A stretch of DNA of 64,000 bases from assembly GCA_050018455.1 (NCBI GenBank), contig JBEKAA010000004.1, positions 124,001 to 188,000 on the forward strand. Direction: 5' to 3'. Shown piece by piece: positions 43,100 through 52,058 of the stretch. Origin of the DNA: RBG-13-68-16 sp050018455. GTDB lineage: Bacteria > Acidobacteriota > Thermoanaerobaculia > Thermoanaerobaculales > Thermoanaerobaculaceae. The position numbers were made by a program, and so were the translations under genes. The stretch's first letter is position 1. Each line of letters opens with the position of its first letter. Below the pieces are notes generated by a model that was not told the origin of the DNA, ran no database searches, and saw only the letters and a program-made list of their open reading frames with translations.

Positions 43100-45823
43100 C
43101 TATAGCTTGAGATTGCGCAGGCGCAGGGCGTTGGTGATCACCGACACTGAAGAGAAGCTCATCGCCGCGGCGGCGATCATCGGCGAGAGGAGCAGGCCGA
43201 AGAACGGGTAGAGCACCCCGGCTGCGATCGGGACGCCGAGCAGGTTGTATCCGAACGCCCAGACGAGGTTCTGGCGGATGTTGCGCATGACGGCGCGGGA
43301 AAGCGTCCGGGCGCGGGCGAGCCCCATCAGGTCGCCCTTGACGAGCGTGATCCCGGCCGACTCCATGGCGACGTCGGCGCCGGTCCCCATCGCGACCCCG
43401 ACGTCGGCCGCCGCGAGCGCCGGGGCGTCGTTGATCCCGTCGCCGGCCATCGCGACCTTCCGCCCGTGAGCCTTCAGCCTCGCGATCGCCGCGGCCTTCT
43501 GGTCGGGCTGGACCTCGGCCTCGACCTCGCCGATGCGCAACTTTGCCGCGACCGCCAGGGCCGCGGTGCGGCTGTCGCCGGTGAGCATCACGATGCGGAC
43601 GCCGTCCGCCTCGAGCGCGCGCATCGCGACTTCCGTCGTGGGCTTGATGGGATCGGCGACTCCGAGGAGACCCGCCACGTCGCCGCCGATGACGACGAAC
43701 ACCACCGTCTGGCCGTCGGCGCGCAGCGCCTCGGCGCGGGCCGCCAGGTCGCCGGGCACGAGGCCGAGCTCCGCGAGGAACCTCTCGTTGCCCAGCGCAG
43801 CGGTGCGACCCGACACCGAGCCGGTCACGCCCCGACCGGGCAGCGAGTGGAACTCCTTCGCGGCCGGAAGCGTCACGCCGCGGGCGGCCGCCGCGGCGAG
43901 CACGGCGGCGGCGAGCGGGTGCTCGGAGCCCTTCTCGAGCGCAGCCGCCACGCCGAGGAGCTCGTCCTCGGAGAACCCCGCGCCGGTCACGACGGACGTG
44001 AGGCGCGGCTTCCCCTCGGTGAGGGTGCCGGTCTTGTCCACCACGAGGGTGTCGATCTTCTCGAACGCCTCGAGCGCCTCGGCGTCCCGGATCAGCACGC
44101 CCGCGCGTGCCCCGCGGCCGACGCCCACCATGATCGACATCGGCGTGGCGAGGCCGAGCGCGCACGGGCACGCGATGATCAGCACCGCGACCGCATTGAC
44201 GAGGGCGTGGGCGAGCCGCGGCTCGGGGCCGAGCACCGCCCAGGTCAGGAACGTCAGGACCGAAACCGCGACCACTGCTGGCACGAACACCGCCGCGACG
44301 CGGTCGGCGACGCGCTGGATCGGCGCGCGCGAGCGCTGGGCCTGGGAGACCAGCGCCACGATGTGCGCGAGCAGAGTGTCGGCGCCGACGCGCTCGGCGC
44401 GCATCACGAAACTGCCCGTCGCGTTCACGGTGGCACCCGTGACCGGGCTTCCCGCGGTCTTCTCGACCGGGATCGACTCGCCGGTGACCATCGACTCGTC
44501 CACCGACGAGGCGCCCTCCACCACGACGCCGTCCACCGGGACCTTCTCGCCGGGGCGCACCCGCAGCCGGTCGCCCGGCTTCACCTGCTCGAGCGGGACG
44601 TCGCGCTCGCTGCCGTCGGGGAGGACGACGCGCGCGGTCCTGGGCGCGAGGCCGAGCAGCGCGCGGATCGCGTTGCCGGTGCGGGCGCGGGCGCGCAACT
44701 CGAGCACCTGCCCGAGCAGGACCAACGCGGTGATGACGGCGGCGGCCTCGAAGTACACCGCGACCCGCCCGTGCATCCGGAACGACTCCGGGAAGATCCC
44801 GGGAGCCACCGTCGCCGCCAGGGAGTAGACGAACGCGGTGCCGGTGCCGATCGCGATCAACGTGAACATGTTGAGCCGCCAGGTCACGATCGATCGCCAC
44901 CCGCGCGCGAAGAACGGGGTGCCTCCCCACAGCACCACCGGCGCCGCGAGCGCGAGCTGCACCCACGGCATCCACGGCGCCCCAAAGGCGTGGCTGAGGG
45001 CCGGCACCATCCCGGCCATCGCGATGAGCAGCAACGGCAGGGCGAGCGCGGCGCTCAGCCAAAAGCGCCGGGTCATGTCCACCAGCTCGGGGTTGGGAGC
45101 CTCCTCGGCCGCGACCGTGCGCGGCTCGAGCGCCATACCGCAGATCGGGCAGCTCCCTGGCTCGGGGCGCACGACCTCCGGGTGCATCAGGCAGACGTAC
45201 TCTGTGCGACTCTCCGCTGAGGGGATCACCGGCTCGAGCGCCATCCCACATGAGGGGCATGCACCAGGACCGCCCTCATGTACGTCGGGGCACATCGGAC
45301 AGACGTAGTCGGCCCTGGCGCCAACCGGCCCGACGTGCGCATGCATCGCCGCCGCGGGCGTGTGCGGGCTTTGCATCCCGTGCGCGCCGGGCGCCGCGAG
45401 GATCCCCTCGGGATCGGCGTCGAAGCGCTCCGCGCAGCTCGGGTTGCAGAAGAAGTACGTCGTCCCGCCGCGGGCGCGAGAGATCACGTTGGGCTTGTCG
45501 AAGACCTTCATGCCGCAAAGCGGGTCGATGCCGAGCAGTCTTCCGCTGGGGGCCGGTTTCGTCGCCGCGGGCATCGTCGGCATCATGGAGGTTATGTGCG
45601 GGGCCATCGGCGCGCTGCCAGGGCGCACAACGAAGCGTTCCGGGTCGGCGTCGAACGTGGCGGCGCACCCGGTGCAGCAAAAGTAATACGTCGTGCCGGC
45701 GTGCTGGCGCGAGACTGCATCAGGCTTCTCGAACACCTTCATCCCGCACACGGGGTCGAGACCGACGAGCTTCCCCGCGCCGCCCGCCGGACGTCCCGGA
45801 TGCCCTGTTTCACCCTCGTGCAC
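43100..45823 (-). CDS. copA: Copper-type P1B ATPase with two YHS and two CxMxP/C-rich metal-binding domains
   Basis: GTG 45823 follows GAGGGAGAGG; the longer frame is rejected. The 907-residue protein begins with two YHS domains (GLDPVCGMKVFEKPD.. and GIDPLCGMKVFDKPN..), then two heavy-metal-binding modules (YVCPMCPDVHEGGPGACPSC; YVCLMHPEVVRPEPGSCPIC), then a P1B pump: transport motif IIACPCALGLATP (~551), phosphorylation motif DKTGTLTEG (~595), GSEHPLAAAV and MAGDGINDAPALA. CPC plus YHS/CxxC modules indicates Cu(I)/Ag export. Four N-terminal metal sites are more than usual. It is divergent from upp. Confidence 0.9.
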   Translation of the reverse strand: MHEGETGHPGRPAGGAGKLVGLDPVCGMKVFEKPDAVSRQHAGTTYYFCCTGCAATFDADPERFVVRPGSAPMAPHITSMMPTMPAATKPAPSGRLLGIDPLCGMKVFDKPNVISRARGGTTYFFCNPSCAERFDADPEGILAAPGAHGMQSPHTPAAAMHAHVGPVGARADYVCPMCPDVHEGGPGACPSCGMALEPVIPSAESRTEYVCLMHPEVVRPEPGSCPICGMALEPRTVAAEEAPNPELVDMTRRFWLSAALALPLLLIAMAGMVPALSHAFGAPWMPWVQLALAAPVVLWGGTPFFARGWRSIVTWRLNMFTLIAIGTGTAFVYSLAATVAPGIFPESFRMHGRVAVYFEAAAVITALVLLGQVLELRARARTGNAIRALLGLAPRTARVVLPDGSERDVPLEQVKPGDRLRVRPGEKVPVDGVVVEGASSVDESMVTGESIPVEKTAGSPVTGATVNATGSFVMRAERVGADTLLAHIVALVSQAQRSRAPIQRVADRVAAVFVPAVVAVSVLTFLTWAVLGPEPRLAHALVNAVAVLIIACPCALGLATPMSIMVGVGRGARAGVLIRDAEALEAFEKIDTLVVDKTGTLTEGKPRLTSVVTGAGFSEDELLGVAAALEKGSEHPLAAAVLAAAAARGVTLPAAKEFHSLPGRGVTGSVSGRTAALGNERFLAELGLVPGDLAARAEALRADGQTVVFVVIGGDVAGLLGVADPIKPTTEVAMRALEADGVRIVMLTGDSRTAALAVAAKLRIGEVEAEVQPDQKAAAIARLKAHGRKVAMAGDGINDAPALAAADVGVAMGTGADVAMESAGITLVKGDLMGLARARTLSRAVMRNIRQNLVWAFGYNLLGVPIAAGVLYPFFGLLLSPMIAAAAMSFSSVSVITNALRLRNLKL

Positions 45824-45930
45824 GGCCTCTCCCTCGGACCATATATTACCGCATAACCGTACAGGAATGAGCCTTTGCGGGGCGCGCGCAGCGGCCAACT
45901 CCCTGTTGCTGCGTGCTATCGTCGTGCACC

Positions 45931-46551
45931 ATGAGCCTGCACGTGGTGGACCACCCGCTGCTTCAGGACATCCTGGCCCGCCTGCGCGACCGGACCACCC
46001 CATGCGATGACTTCCGCATCCTGTCGCACCGGATCTCGCTGCTGCTCGTCTCCGAGGCGACACGAGACATCCCGACTGTCGTCAGCACGGTCGAGACCCC
46101 CCTCGCGGTGGCGCAGGTCAACCGCGTCGCGGTGCGAGTGGTCGCGGTGCCGGTTCTTCGGGCCGGCCTGGGGATGCTGGAAGCGTTCCTCGATCTCGTT
46201 CCGTCGGCCCACGTGGGGTACTTCGGGCTCGAGCGCGACGAGGCCACCGCGGTCGCCCGGCGGTACTACGAGAAGGTGCCGGGAAACCTCGGTGACGCGG
46301 TGGTGTTCCTGCTCGACCCGATGCTCGCGACCGGCGGCTCCGCCGCGATGGCGGTCGAAGGGCTGCAGGGGATGGGCGCGCGTCGCGTGCGCCTCGTCTC
46401 GATCGTCGCCGCGCCCGAGGGCGTCGCCTACCTCGAGAAGGCGGCGCCGGACGTCGAGATCTACACCGCGGCGGTCGACAGCGGCCTCGATGCGAGGAAG
46501 TACATCGTGCCGGGGCTGGGCGACTTCGGCGACCGTCTCTACGGCACCTGA
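45931..46551 (+). CDS. upp: Uracil phosphoribosyltransferase
   Basis: ATG 45931 (MSLHVVDHPLLQDILARLRD) is the standard beginning; six extra upstream codons are rejected. The 206-residue protein matches UPRTase in length and motifs: VVAVPVLRAGLGMLEAFLDL, the PRPP loop VFLLDPMLATGGSAAMAVE, and DSGLDARKYIVPGLGDFGDR for uracil binding. It converts uracil and PRPP to UMP in pyrimidine salvage. Divergent from the copper ATPase with a 107-bp gap; an R2 repeat begins two or three bases after its stop. Confidence 0.97.
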   Translation: MSLHVVDHPLLQDILARLRDRTTPCDDFRILSHRISLLLVSEATRDIPTVVSTVETPLAVAQVNRVAVRVVAVPVLRAGLGMLEAFLDLVPSAHVGYFGLERDEATAVARRYYEKVPGNLGDAVVFLLDPMLATGGSAAMAVEGLQGMGARRVRLVSIVAAPEGVAYLEKAAPDVEIYTAAVDSGLDARKYIVPGLGDFGDRLYGT

Positions 46552-46690
46552 CAGGCGCCGCCGATAGCGGACCATCTGCTGCGTTGCCCTCCGGCGACTC
46601 GCATGCTCACGTAGCCTCCGGCTACGCTCCGGTCCGACCGCCTCGCCTTCCTTGCATCTGGCCCAACGGCGGCGGCGCGCCTACCCGGCG
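46552..46690 (+). repeat. Palindromic post-stop repeat (class R2), copy 3
   Basis: GGCGCCGCCGATAGCGGACC begins two to three bases after the upp TGA and has the same sense. Ends (GGCGCCGCCG / CGGCGGCGCGCC) and the internal GTAGCCTCCGGCTAC are shared with 10509-10634 and 39105-39236. Confidence 0.85.
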
Positions 46691-46730
46691 TTGGCCGAAA
46701 CCCTGCGTTCGGCGCGGCCGCCCGAACTCT

Positions 46731-47010
46731 AACGACGGCAGAGGGGCAGAGGTGCAGGGGAGCAGAGGGGCAAAGACTGTTCGCGGGTTCACACGTTCGA
46801 AGGTTCAAAAGCTCAGAGGCCAAGAGGAATGCAAGGAATAGGGGCGGGAGCGGAGAAATGGTCTTTCCTAGGTGAGCCTTCGAGCCTTCGAGCCTTCGAG
46901 CCTTCGAGCCTTCGAGCCTTCGAGCCTTCGAGCCTTCGAGCCTTCGAGCTGTCTTTGGCTCCTCTGCTCCTCAGCCCCTCCGCTCCTCTGCCCGTCTTCT
47001 CGGACCCCGG
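46731..47010. repeat. Nested two-word hairpin array, with a perfect 8-bp tandem repeat
   Basis: Left to right: a GCAGAGGGGCAGAGG-type word, then GTTCGAAGGTTC-type words, a ~50-base loop, then GAGCCTTC repeated about nine times without error (46874-46949), then CTCCTCTGCTCCTCAGCCCC, the inverse of the first word. Outer arms pair with outer, inner with inner, so the whole is one long imperfect hairpin. It lies between the convergent 3' ends of upp and the phosphofructokinase gene. Not a gene; the repeat unit is too short for CRISPR. Confidence 0.8.
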
Positions 47011-47024
47011 ACCCTGTCTCTGCC

Positions 47025-48233
47025 TCAGTAATCGCTCGTCATGATGAACAGGGGCTTGGCCTCGAAGCGCTCGTAGATCGGCCGCAGGCGCTCGGGGCTG
47101 TAGAACTTGCGCACGTCTACCGTCTTCTTGCGGCTGGTGACGACATCGATGGGAACGTTGTCGTAGCGGCCGTTGCGAACGTTGACGAGGCGTCCCGCGA
47201 CCCCGTCGAGCACGAGGTCCATCGCCAGGTTGCCGAACGCCATCGGAACGATCGAATCGAGGGCGTCGGGGTTGCCGCAGCGCACGAGGTACCCGAGTCG
47301 CTGGTTGATGACGTTGATGCGCCGTCCGTTGTTGAACTTCGGCGAGAGGTCGCGCAGCACGCGGGAGATACGGTCTCCGATGCCCCCGAGCTTCTTGTGG
47401 CCGAAGGCGTCCGTCTCGTGGTCCTCGAACACCATCTCCTCCATGCCCTTGAACGTGGCGCCCTCGGAAACGAGGACAACGCTGTACTTCGAGGGGTTGG
47501 TGTGGCGGTCGGCGGTGAGCAGCTCGCACAGCTGTTCGATGTCGAAAACGTGCTCCGGGATCACGCAGCGGTTGGCGGCGCCCGCCATGGTGGGTAGGAG
47601 CGCCGTGAAGCCGGCGTAGCGGCCGAACACCTCGATCACGAGGAAGCGCTCGTGGCTCCCGGCGGAGGTGCGCAGGTCGTGGGTCATCTCGATGGTGCGC
47701 GTCACGCAAGTGGAGAACCCGATGCAGTAGTCGGTGCCCGGCACGTCGTTGTCCATCGTCTTGGGGATCGCGATGACGCGCACGCCCTCCTTGTGGAGGC
47801 GCACCCCGTACGACAGCGTGTCGTCGCCGCCGATCGGGATCAGGGTGTCCACGCCGAGCCACTCGAGGTTGGCGAGCACGTCGGGGGTGACGTCCACGAT
47901 GTCGCCGGGGTACTTCTCCTTGAGGTGCGGCGGGAGCTGCGCCTGCGAGACCTTGGACGGGTTGGTACGCGAGGTGTGCAGGAACGTGCCACCCGTGCGG
48001 CCGACCTTGTTCACGGCCTCCTCGGAGAGCTCGATCACATGTTCTTCGTGGGACTTGCCCTTGTCGCGCTCGAGCTCGACGATCCCGGCCCAGCCGCGCC
48101 GGATCCCCAACACCCGGTACCCTTCTCGCAGCGCGCGCACGGTGAGCGCGCGAATCGCCGGGTTCAGCCCCGGGACGTCGCCGCCGCCGGTCAGGATCGC
48201 AATCGTTCCTTTGATCGTGTTCACGTTGCTCAT
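47025..48233 (-). CDS. pfp: PPi-type 6-phosphofructokinase
   Basis: The 402-residue protein is in the PFK superfamily: LTGGGDVPGLN at the start, GGDD (135-138) and PKTMDND (157-163). In ATP enzymes the fourth residue of the first motif is Gly (GGDGS) and the motif before TxDND lacks Lys; Asp and Lys at these places block ATP and favour pyrophosphate. The enzyme should catalyse fructose 6-phosphate + PPi to fructose 1,6-bisphosphate, reversibly. Length and MAGAANRCVIPE, GYLVRCGNPDA fit. ATG 48233; no obvious operon partner. Substrate prediction rests on family knowledge. Confidence 0.9.
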   Translation of the reverse strand: MSNVNTIKGTIAILTGGGDVPGLNPAIRALTVRALREGYRVLGIRRGWAGIVELERDKGKSHEEHVIELSEEAVNKVGRTGGTFLHTSRTNPSKVSQAQLPPHLKEKYPGDIVDVTPDVLANLEWLGVDTLIPIGGDDTLSYGVRLHKEGVRVIAIPKTMDNDVPGTDYCIGFSTCVTRTIEMTHDLRTSAGSHERFLVIEVFGRYAGFTALLPTMAGAANRCVIPEHVFDIEQLCELLTADRHTNPSKYSVVLVSEGATFKGMEEMVFEDHETDAFGHKKLGGIGDRISRVLRDLSPKFNNGRRINVINQRLGYLVRCGNPDALDSIVPMAFGNLAMDLVLDGVAGRLVNVRNGRYDNVPIDVVTSRKKTVDVRKFYSPERLRPIYERFEAKPLFIMTSDY

Positions 48234-48328
48234 GTTTGTGCTCCTCGTCTCAAGCGAGAGATTCTAGCGCAGTGGGAATTCCCGGGAAGAGGCGCTGGCA
48301 GAGGTTGGGCACTGCCGAGTCCGCACAC

Positions 48329-48413
48329 AGCAGAGGGGCAGAGGAGCAGGGGAGCAGAGGAGCATCAAACAGGCACGATGACGCTTCGTCTCTGCCCCTC
48401 CGCTCCTCTGCTC
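48329..48413. repeat. Word-array hairpin (GAGCAGAGGGGC-type)
   Basis: GCAGAGGGGCAGAGGAGCAG-type units on the left are matched by CTCTGCCCCTCCGCTCCTCT on the right around a ~28-base loop. It lies between the start of the phosphofructokinase gene and the mfd stop. CCACGATCCACGATCCAC follows as a short extra word run. Confidence 0.75.
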
Positions 48414-48448
48414 GCTTCATCGAACCACGATCCACGATCCACGGTTTC

Positions 48449-51400
48449 TCAAACCTGCGGCGGGAGCAGCTCCGCGAGCGCCGCCGCTGCCGCCGCGGGA
48501 TCCCGGTGCTCGATCGGGAGGCGCAGGACGCCGGTGGGCGCGAGGGCGGAGCCCGGCGCGCTCACCAGGAGCGTCATGACGGTCGGGTGCGCGGCCGGGT
48601 GCGAGGGGTCGAAGGTCAGCTCCCATCCGAGCGGGGCGCGCTTGATCTTGGTCACGCCGATCGCCTCCGCGCGCCTGCGGACGCGCTGGTGCAGCAGCAG
48701 ATGATCGAGTTGGGGCGGGGCGGTGCCGAAGCGGTCGACGTACTCGGTCCTCAGGGAGGCAAGCTCGCCATCGGTGCGGGCGCCGGCGATGCGTCTGTAG
48801 ACGGCCAGCCGCAGGGTCTCCTCCGGGATGTACCTCTCGGGCAGACGCAGGTCGAGGCCGAGGCGCAGCTCCACGGAGGTCGTCGGCGGTGGGGCCGCCT
48901 CGCCGCGGAGCTCGCGCACCGCTTCCTCCAGCAGGTGGCAGTAGGTCTCGTAGCCCACCGCCCGCAGGTGGCCGTGCTGCTCCGAGCCGAGCAGGTTGCC
49001 CGCGCCGCGGATTTCGAGGTCCCTGGCGGCGATACGGAACCCGGCCCCGAGTTCGGCGAATTCCACGATGGCGGCCAGGCGAGCCCGCGCCTCCTGGCTG
49101 AGCGAGCGCTCGGGCGGCACCAGCAGGTATGCGAACGCGAGGCGATCGGAGCGTCCCACGCGACCGCGCAGCTGGTAGAGCTGCGCGAGGCCGAAGCGAT
49201 CGGCCCGGTTCACGATCAGGGTGTTGGCGTTGGCGATGTCGAGGCCGTTCTCGATGATGGCGGTGGCGACGAGCACATCGGCTTGGCCCTCGACGAAGGC
49301 GTCCATCGCTTTCTCGAGCTGCCGCTCGTCCATCTGCCCGTGCGCCACCACGACACGCGCCTCGGGCACCGTCTGGCGCACGAGCTCGGCCATTGCGCCG
49401 ATCGAGGCGACGCGGTTGTGCACGAAGAACACCTGGCCGGCGCGCGACAGCTCCGTGAGGATCGCCTCTCGCACGACCTCTCGCCGGAAAGGCAGAACGT
49501 GCGTCTGCACCGCCAAGCGATCCCGGGGCGGGGTCTCGATGATCGAAACGTCGCGCAGGCCGAGAAGGCCAAGATTGAGCGTGCGCGGAATCGGCGTCGC
49601 GGACATCGCGAGCACGTCGACGCTCGACTTGAGCGCCTTGAGGCGCTCCTTCTGGGCGACCCCGAAACGCTGCTCTTCGTCCACGATCAGGAGCCCCAGA
49701 TCGCGGAAGCGCACATCCTTGGCCAGCAGCCGGTGCGTCCCGATCACGACGTCCACGGTGCCCTCGGCGACGCCGGCCACGACCTTGCGCTGCTCGGCGG
49801 CGGACACGAAGCGGGAAAGCCAGCGGATCTCGACCGGAAAGGCGGCGAAACGCCTCACGAACGTGCGGAGATGCTGCTCGGCCAGAATGGTGGTAGGCGC
49901 CAGCGCGGCGACCTGCTTGCCGTCCATCACCACCTTGAAGGCCGCGCGCATCGCGACCTCGGTCTTGCCGTAGCCGACATCGCCGACGAGAAGCCGGTCC
50001 ATGGGGCGAGGCGACTCCATGTCCCGCTTCGCCTCGGCGATCGCCTGCACCTGGTCGGCGGTCGGCTCGTACTCGAACGCCTCCTCGAACTGGCGCTGCC
50101 ACGGCGAGTCCTTCGAGAACGCGAAACCCGCGGCCAGCTCCCTCTGCGCCTGCACCTTCAGCAGCTCCTCGGCCATGTCCTTCAGCGCGCGCTTGACCTT
50201 GGATTTCGTGCGCGCCCAGCTCGTTCCTCCCAGGCGGTCGAGACGCGGCGGCGTGCCCTCGGCGCCCGAGTACTTCTCGAGGACGTCGGCGCGCTCGAGA
50301 GGGACCAGGAGCCTACCCCCGCCCGCGTACTCGAGCTCCACGCACTCGTGCTCCTCCCCTTCGAGGGCAAGCGTGCGAAAACCGTTGAACCTCCCGACGC
50401 CGTGGTCCGCGTGTACCACGAAATCGCCGACTGCGAGGTCCCGCATCTCAGCCAGCACGCGGGCGAGGGACCGCCTCTGGCGGGAGGGGGCTGGCAGGCT
50501 CGTGAGGTCGGCGCGGCCGTACACGAGGAGTCCGCTCTCGGGGAAGGCGAAGCCGCGCTCGAGACGGCCGGGCACAACCCCGACGATCGTGTCGAGCGGC
50601 CACCCCTGCCGGACCGGGATCTCGGCTTCGCTCAGGAGGTGCGTCAGGCGTTGGGTCTCGCCGCCGGAGGCGGCAACGAGCACCTGGGAGTACCGCTTGG
50701 CCGCGCCGGCGCGCAGCTCATCGATCAGCGCCTGGGGTCGGGACGCGAGGTTTGGGGTCGATGCGGTGGCCGCGCGAACCCACGCGGTGCCGTCCTCGAA
50801 AGCCAGCTGCTCGATGCGATCCGCAGGCGCGAGCGCCTCCATGCATTCGCCCGCCGTAGTGAGCCAGCGCTCGGGTGCCGGAAGGACGGTGCCTTCCCGA
50901 GCCAGCGTCTCGTGCGTTCGCCGGAGGGCCTGCGAGCCCCGCTCGATCTCGGCGCGCACCGCCTCGCGCTCGCACACGATCAGGCTCGGAGCCAGTTGCC
51001 AGACCTGGGTGTGCGGCTCGGTCCAACCGAGGAAACCCTCCCAGAGAGCCGGATCGCTGCCCGCGAGCGCCGCTTCGGCTGCCGCGGCACACCCCTCTTC
51101 CCCGAGCCGCATTGCGAGCTGCGTGCGCGCTTCGTCTCCGCTGGGGAAGAGACGCAGCGGGGGAACCGCGACCTCGGGCAATTCCTCGGCCGACCGCTGA
51201 CTGCTGGGGTCGAACTCGTGTATCGCCTCGACGGTGTCGACGTCGAGCACGACGCGGGCGAAGCGGTCGGGCGTGCCGACATCGAAGACCTGGCCCCGCA
51301 GGGCGAAATCGCCGGCTTCCTCGACGACCTCAACCCGGCGGTAGCCCGCCTCGACGAGCGATCTCCCGAAGGCCGCGGGGTCGAGCCGGTCTCCGGCACG

Positions 51401-51829
51401 GACGATTGGGGCGCGTCGCAGCAGCGACTCCGGGTTGGGCAGCGGGTACGGCAGGAGGCGGGCGGGGACCACGAGGAGCCGGACGCGCCCTCCGGTCAGG
51501 CCGGCGAGCGCGGTCGCCGCCGCGGCGGTTGCGCCGATTGGCGGCGTGCGCCCCAAGTACGCCTCGACGGCTTCGACCGGCAGGGCAACTGCGGGGGCCT
51601 CGGGGGCAAGGAGTTCGAGGCCGGCAACGAGCTCTTCGGCATCGCGCTCGTTCGGGACGACGACGATCGTCGTGGCGTGTCCGGCCGCGAGCGCCGCAAC
51701 CGCGAGGCCGCGCGCCGCCGGGCACACCCCACCCACCGCGTGGGGCGCTCCCCCGGGGGGGAGCTTTCGGCGCACGCGGTCGACAGCGGCGGCGATCACA
51801 TCAAGCGCTTCGCCCGCCAAGGCCTCCAC
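48449..51829 (-). CDS. mfd: Transcription-repair coupling factor Mfd
   Basis: The 1,126-residue protein is full length (E. coli 1,148). Visible: UvrB-homology N-terminal domains (TATIVVVPNERDAEELVA, LYPLPNPE..), the RNA-polymerase-interaction domain (GDFVVHADHGVGRFNGFRTL), the translocase with VGDVGYGKTEVAMR (~615) and DEEQRFGVAQKE (~716, a DEEQ-box), RGRVGRSDR, and the C-terminal TRCF domain. Mfd removes stalled RNA polymerase and recruits UvrA. GTG 51829 is the probable start without a strong SD. A nested word array lies between its start and the cysteine desulfurase stop. Confidence 0.97.
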   Translation of the reverse strand: MEALAGEALDVIAAAVDRVRRKLPPGGAPHAVGGVCPAARGLAVAALAAGHATTIVVVPNERDAEELVAGLELLAPEAPAVALPVEAVEAYLGRTPPIGATAAAATALAGLTGGRVRLLVVPARLLPYPLPNPESLLRRAPIVRAGDRLDPAAFGRSLVEAGYRRVEVVEEAGDFALRGQVFDVGTPDRFARVVLDVDTVEAIHEFDPSSQRSAEELPEVAVPPLRLFPSGDEARTQLAMRLGEEGCAAAAEAALAGSDPALWEGFLGWTEPHTQVWQLAPSLIVCEREAVRAEIERGSQALRRTHETLAREGTVLPAPERWLTTAGECMEALAPADRIEQLAFEDGTAWVRAATASTPNLASRPQALIDELRAGAAKRYSQVLVAASGGETQRLTHLLSEAEIPVRQGWPLDTIVGVVPGRLERGFAFPESGLLVYGRADLTSLPAPSRQRRSLARVLAEMRDLAVGDFVVHADHGVGRFNGFRTLALEGEEHECVELEYAGGGRLLVPLERADVLEKYSGAEGTPPRLDRLGGTSWARTKSKVKRALKDMAEELLKVQAQRELAAGFAFSKDSPWQRQFEEAFEYEPTADQVQAIAEAKRDMESPRPMDRLLVGDVGYGKTEVAMRAAFKVVMDGKQVAALAPTTILAEQHLRTFVRRFAAFPVEIRWLSRFVSAAEQRKVVAGVAEGTVDVVIGTHRLLAKDVRFRDLGLLIVDEEQRFGVAQKERLKALKSSVDVLAMSATPIPRTLNLGLLGLRDVSIIETPPRDRLAVQTHVLPFRREVVREAILTELSRAGQVFFVHNRVASIGAMAELVRQTVPEARVVVAHGQMDERQLEKAMDAFVEGQADVLVATAIIENGLDIANANTLIVNRADRFGLAQLYQLRGRVGRSDRLAFAYLLVPPERSLSQEARARLAAIVEFAELGAGFRIAARDLEIRGAGNLLGSEQHGHLRAVGYETYCHLLEEAVRELRGEAAPPPTTSVELRLGLDLRLPERYIPEETLRLAVYRRIAGARTDGELASLRTEYVDRFGTAPPQLDHLLLHQRVRRRAEAIGVTKIKRAPLGWELTFDPSHPAAHPTVMTLLVSAPGSALAPTGVLRLPIEHRDPAAAAAALAELLPPQV

Positions 51830-51884
51830 CGGCCCGATGCGGCGGGCCGGGAGGAGATTGTACGCGGACCGGTGCGTGGGTTCG

Positions 51885-52058
51885 AACGTTCAGGAAACTG
51901 CGGGGTCAAAGGTGAAAGGGGAAAGGTCAAGGGGAAGGCAACCGCCCGCGACGACCGTTGCCTTGACCCGTTTTGTTTTCCCTTTGACGTTTTACGTTTG
52001 ACCTCTCACCTGTCCCTGCCGAACGTGCGAACCTTGGAACGTTCGAACCTTCGAACCG
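51885..52058. repeat. Nested two-word hairpin array
   Basis: Order: GGTTCGAACGTTC (outer word), GTCAAAGGTGAAAGGGGAAA (inner word), loop around AACCGCCCGCGACGACC, then TTTTCCCTTTGACGTTTTAC (inner word inverted) and GAACGTTCGAACCTTCGAAC (outer word inverted). Inner pairs with inner and outer with outer. It lies between mfd's start and the 3' end of the cysteine desulfurase gene. Confidence 0.8.

Noticed and set aside
42372..45260. A 962-codon minus-strand frame near the copper ATPase
   Set aside because: It is a shifted frame of the ATPase gene and crosses the pRiA4b gene; no protein motif.
46874..46949. GAGCCTTC tandem repeat as a CRISPR
   Set aside because: The unit is 8 bp without spacers and no cas gene is near.
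47025..48233. ATP-dependent PFK
   Set aside because: GGDD and PKTMDND argue for pyrophosphate as donor.
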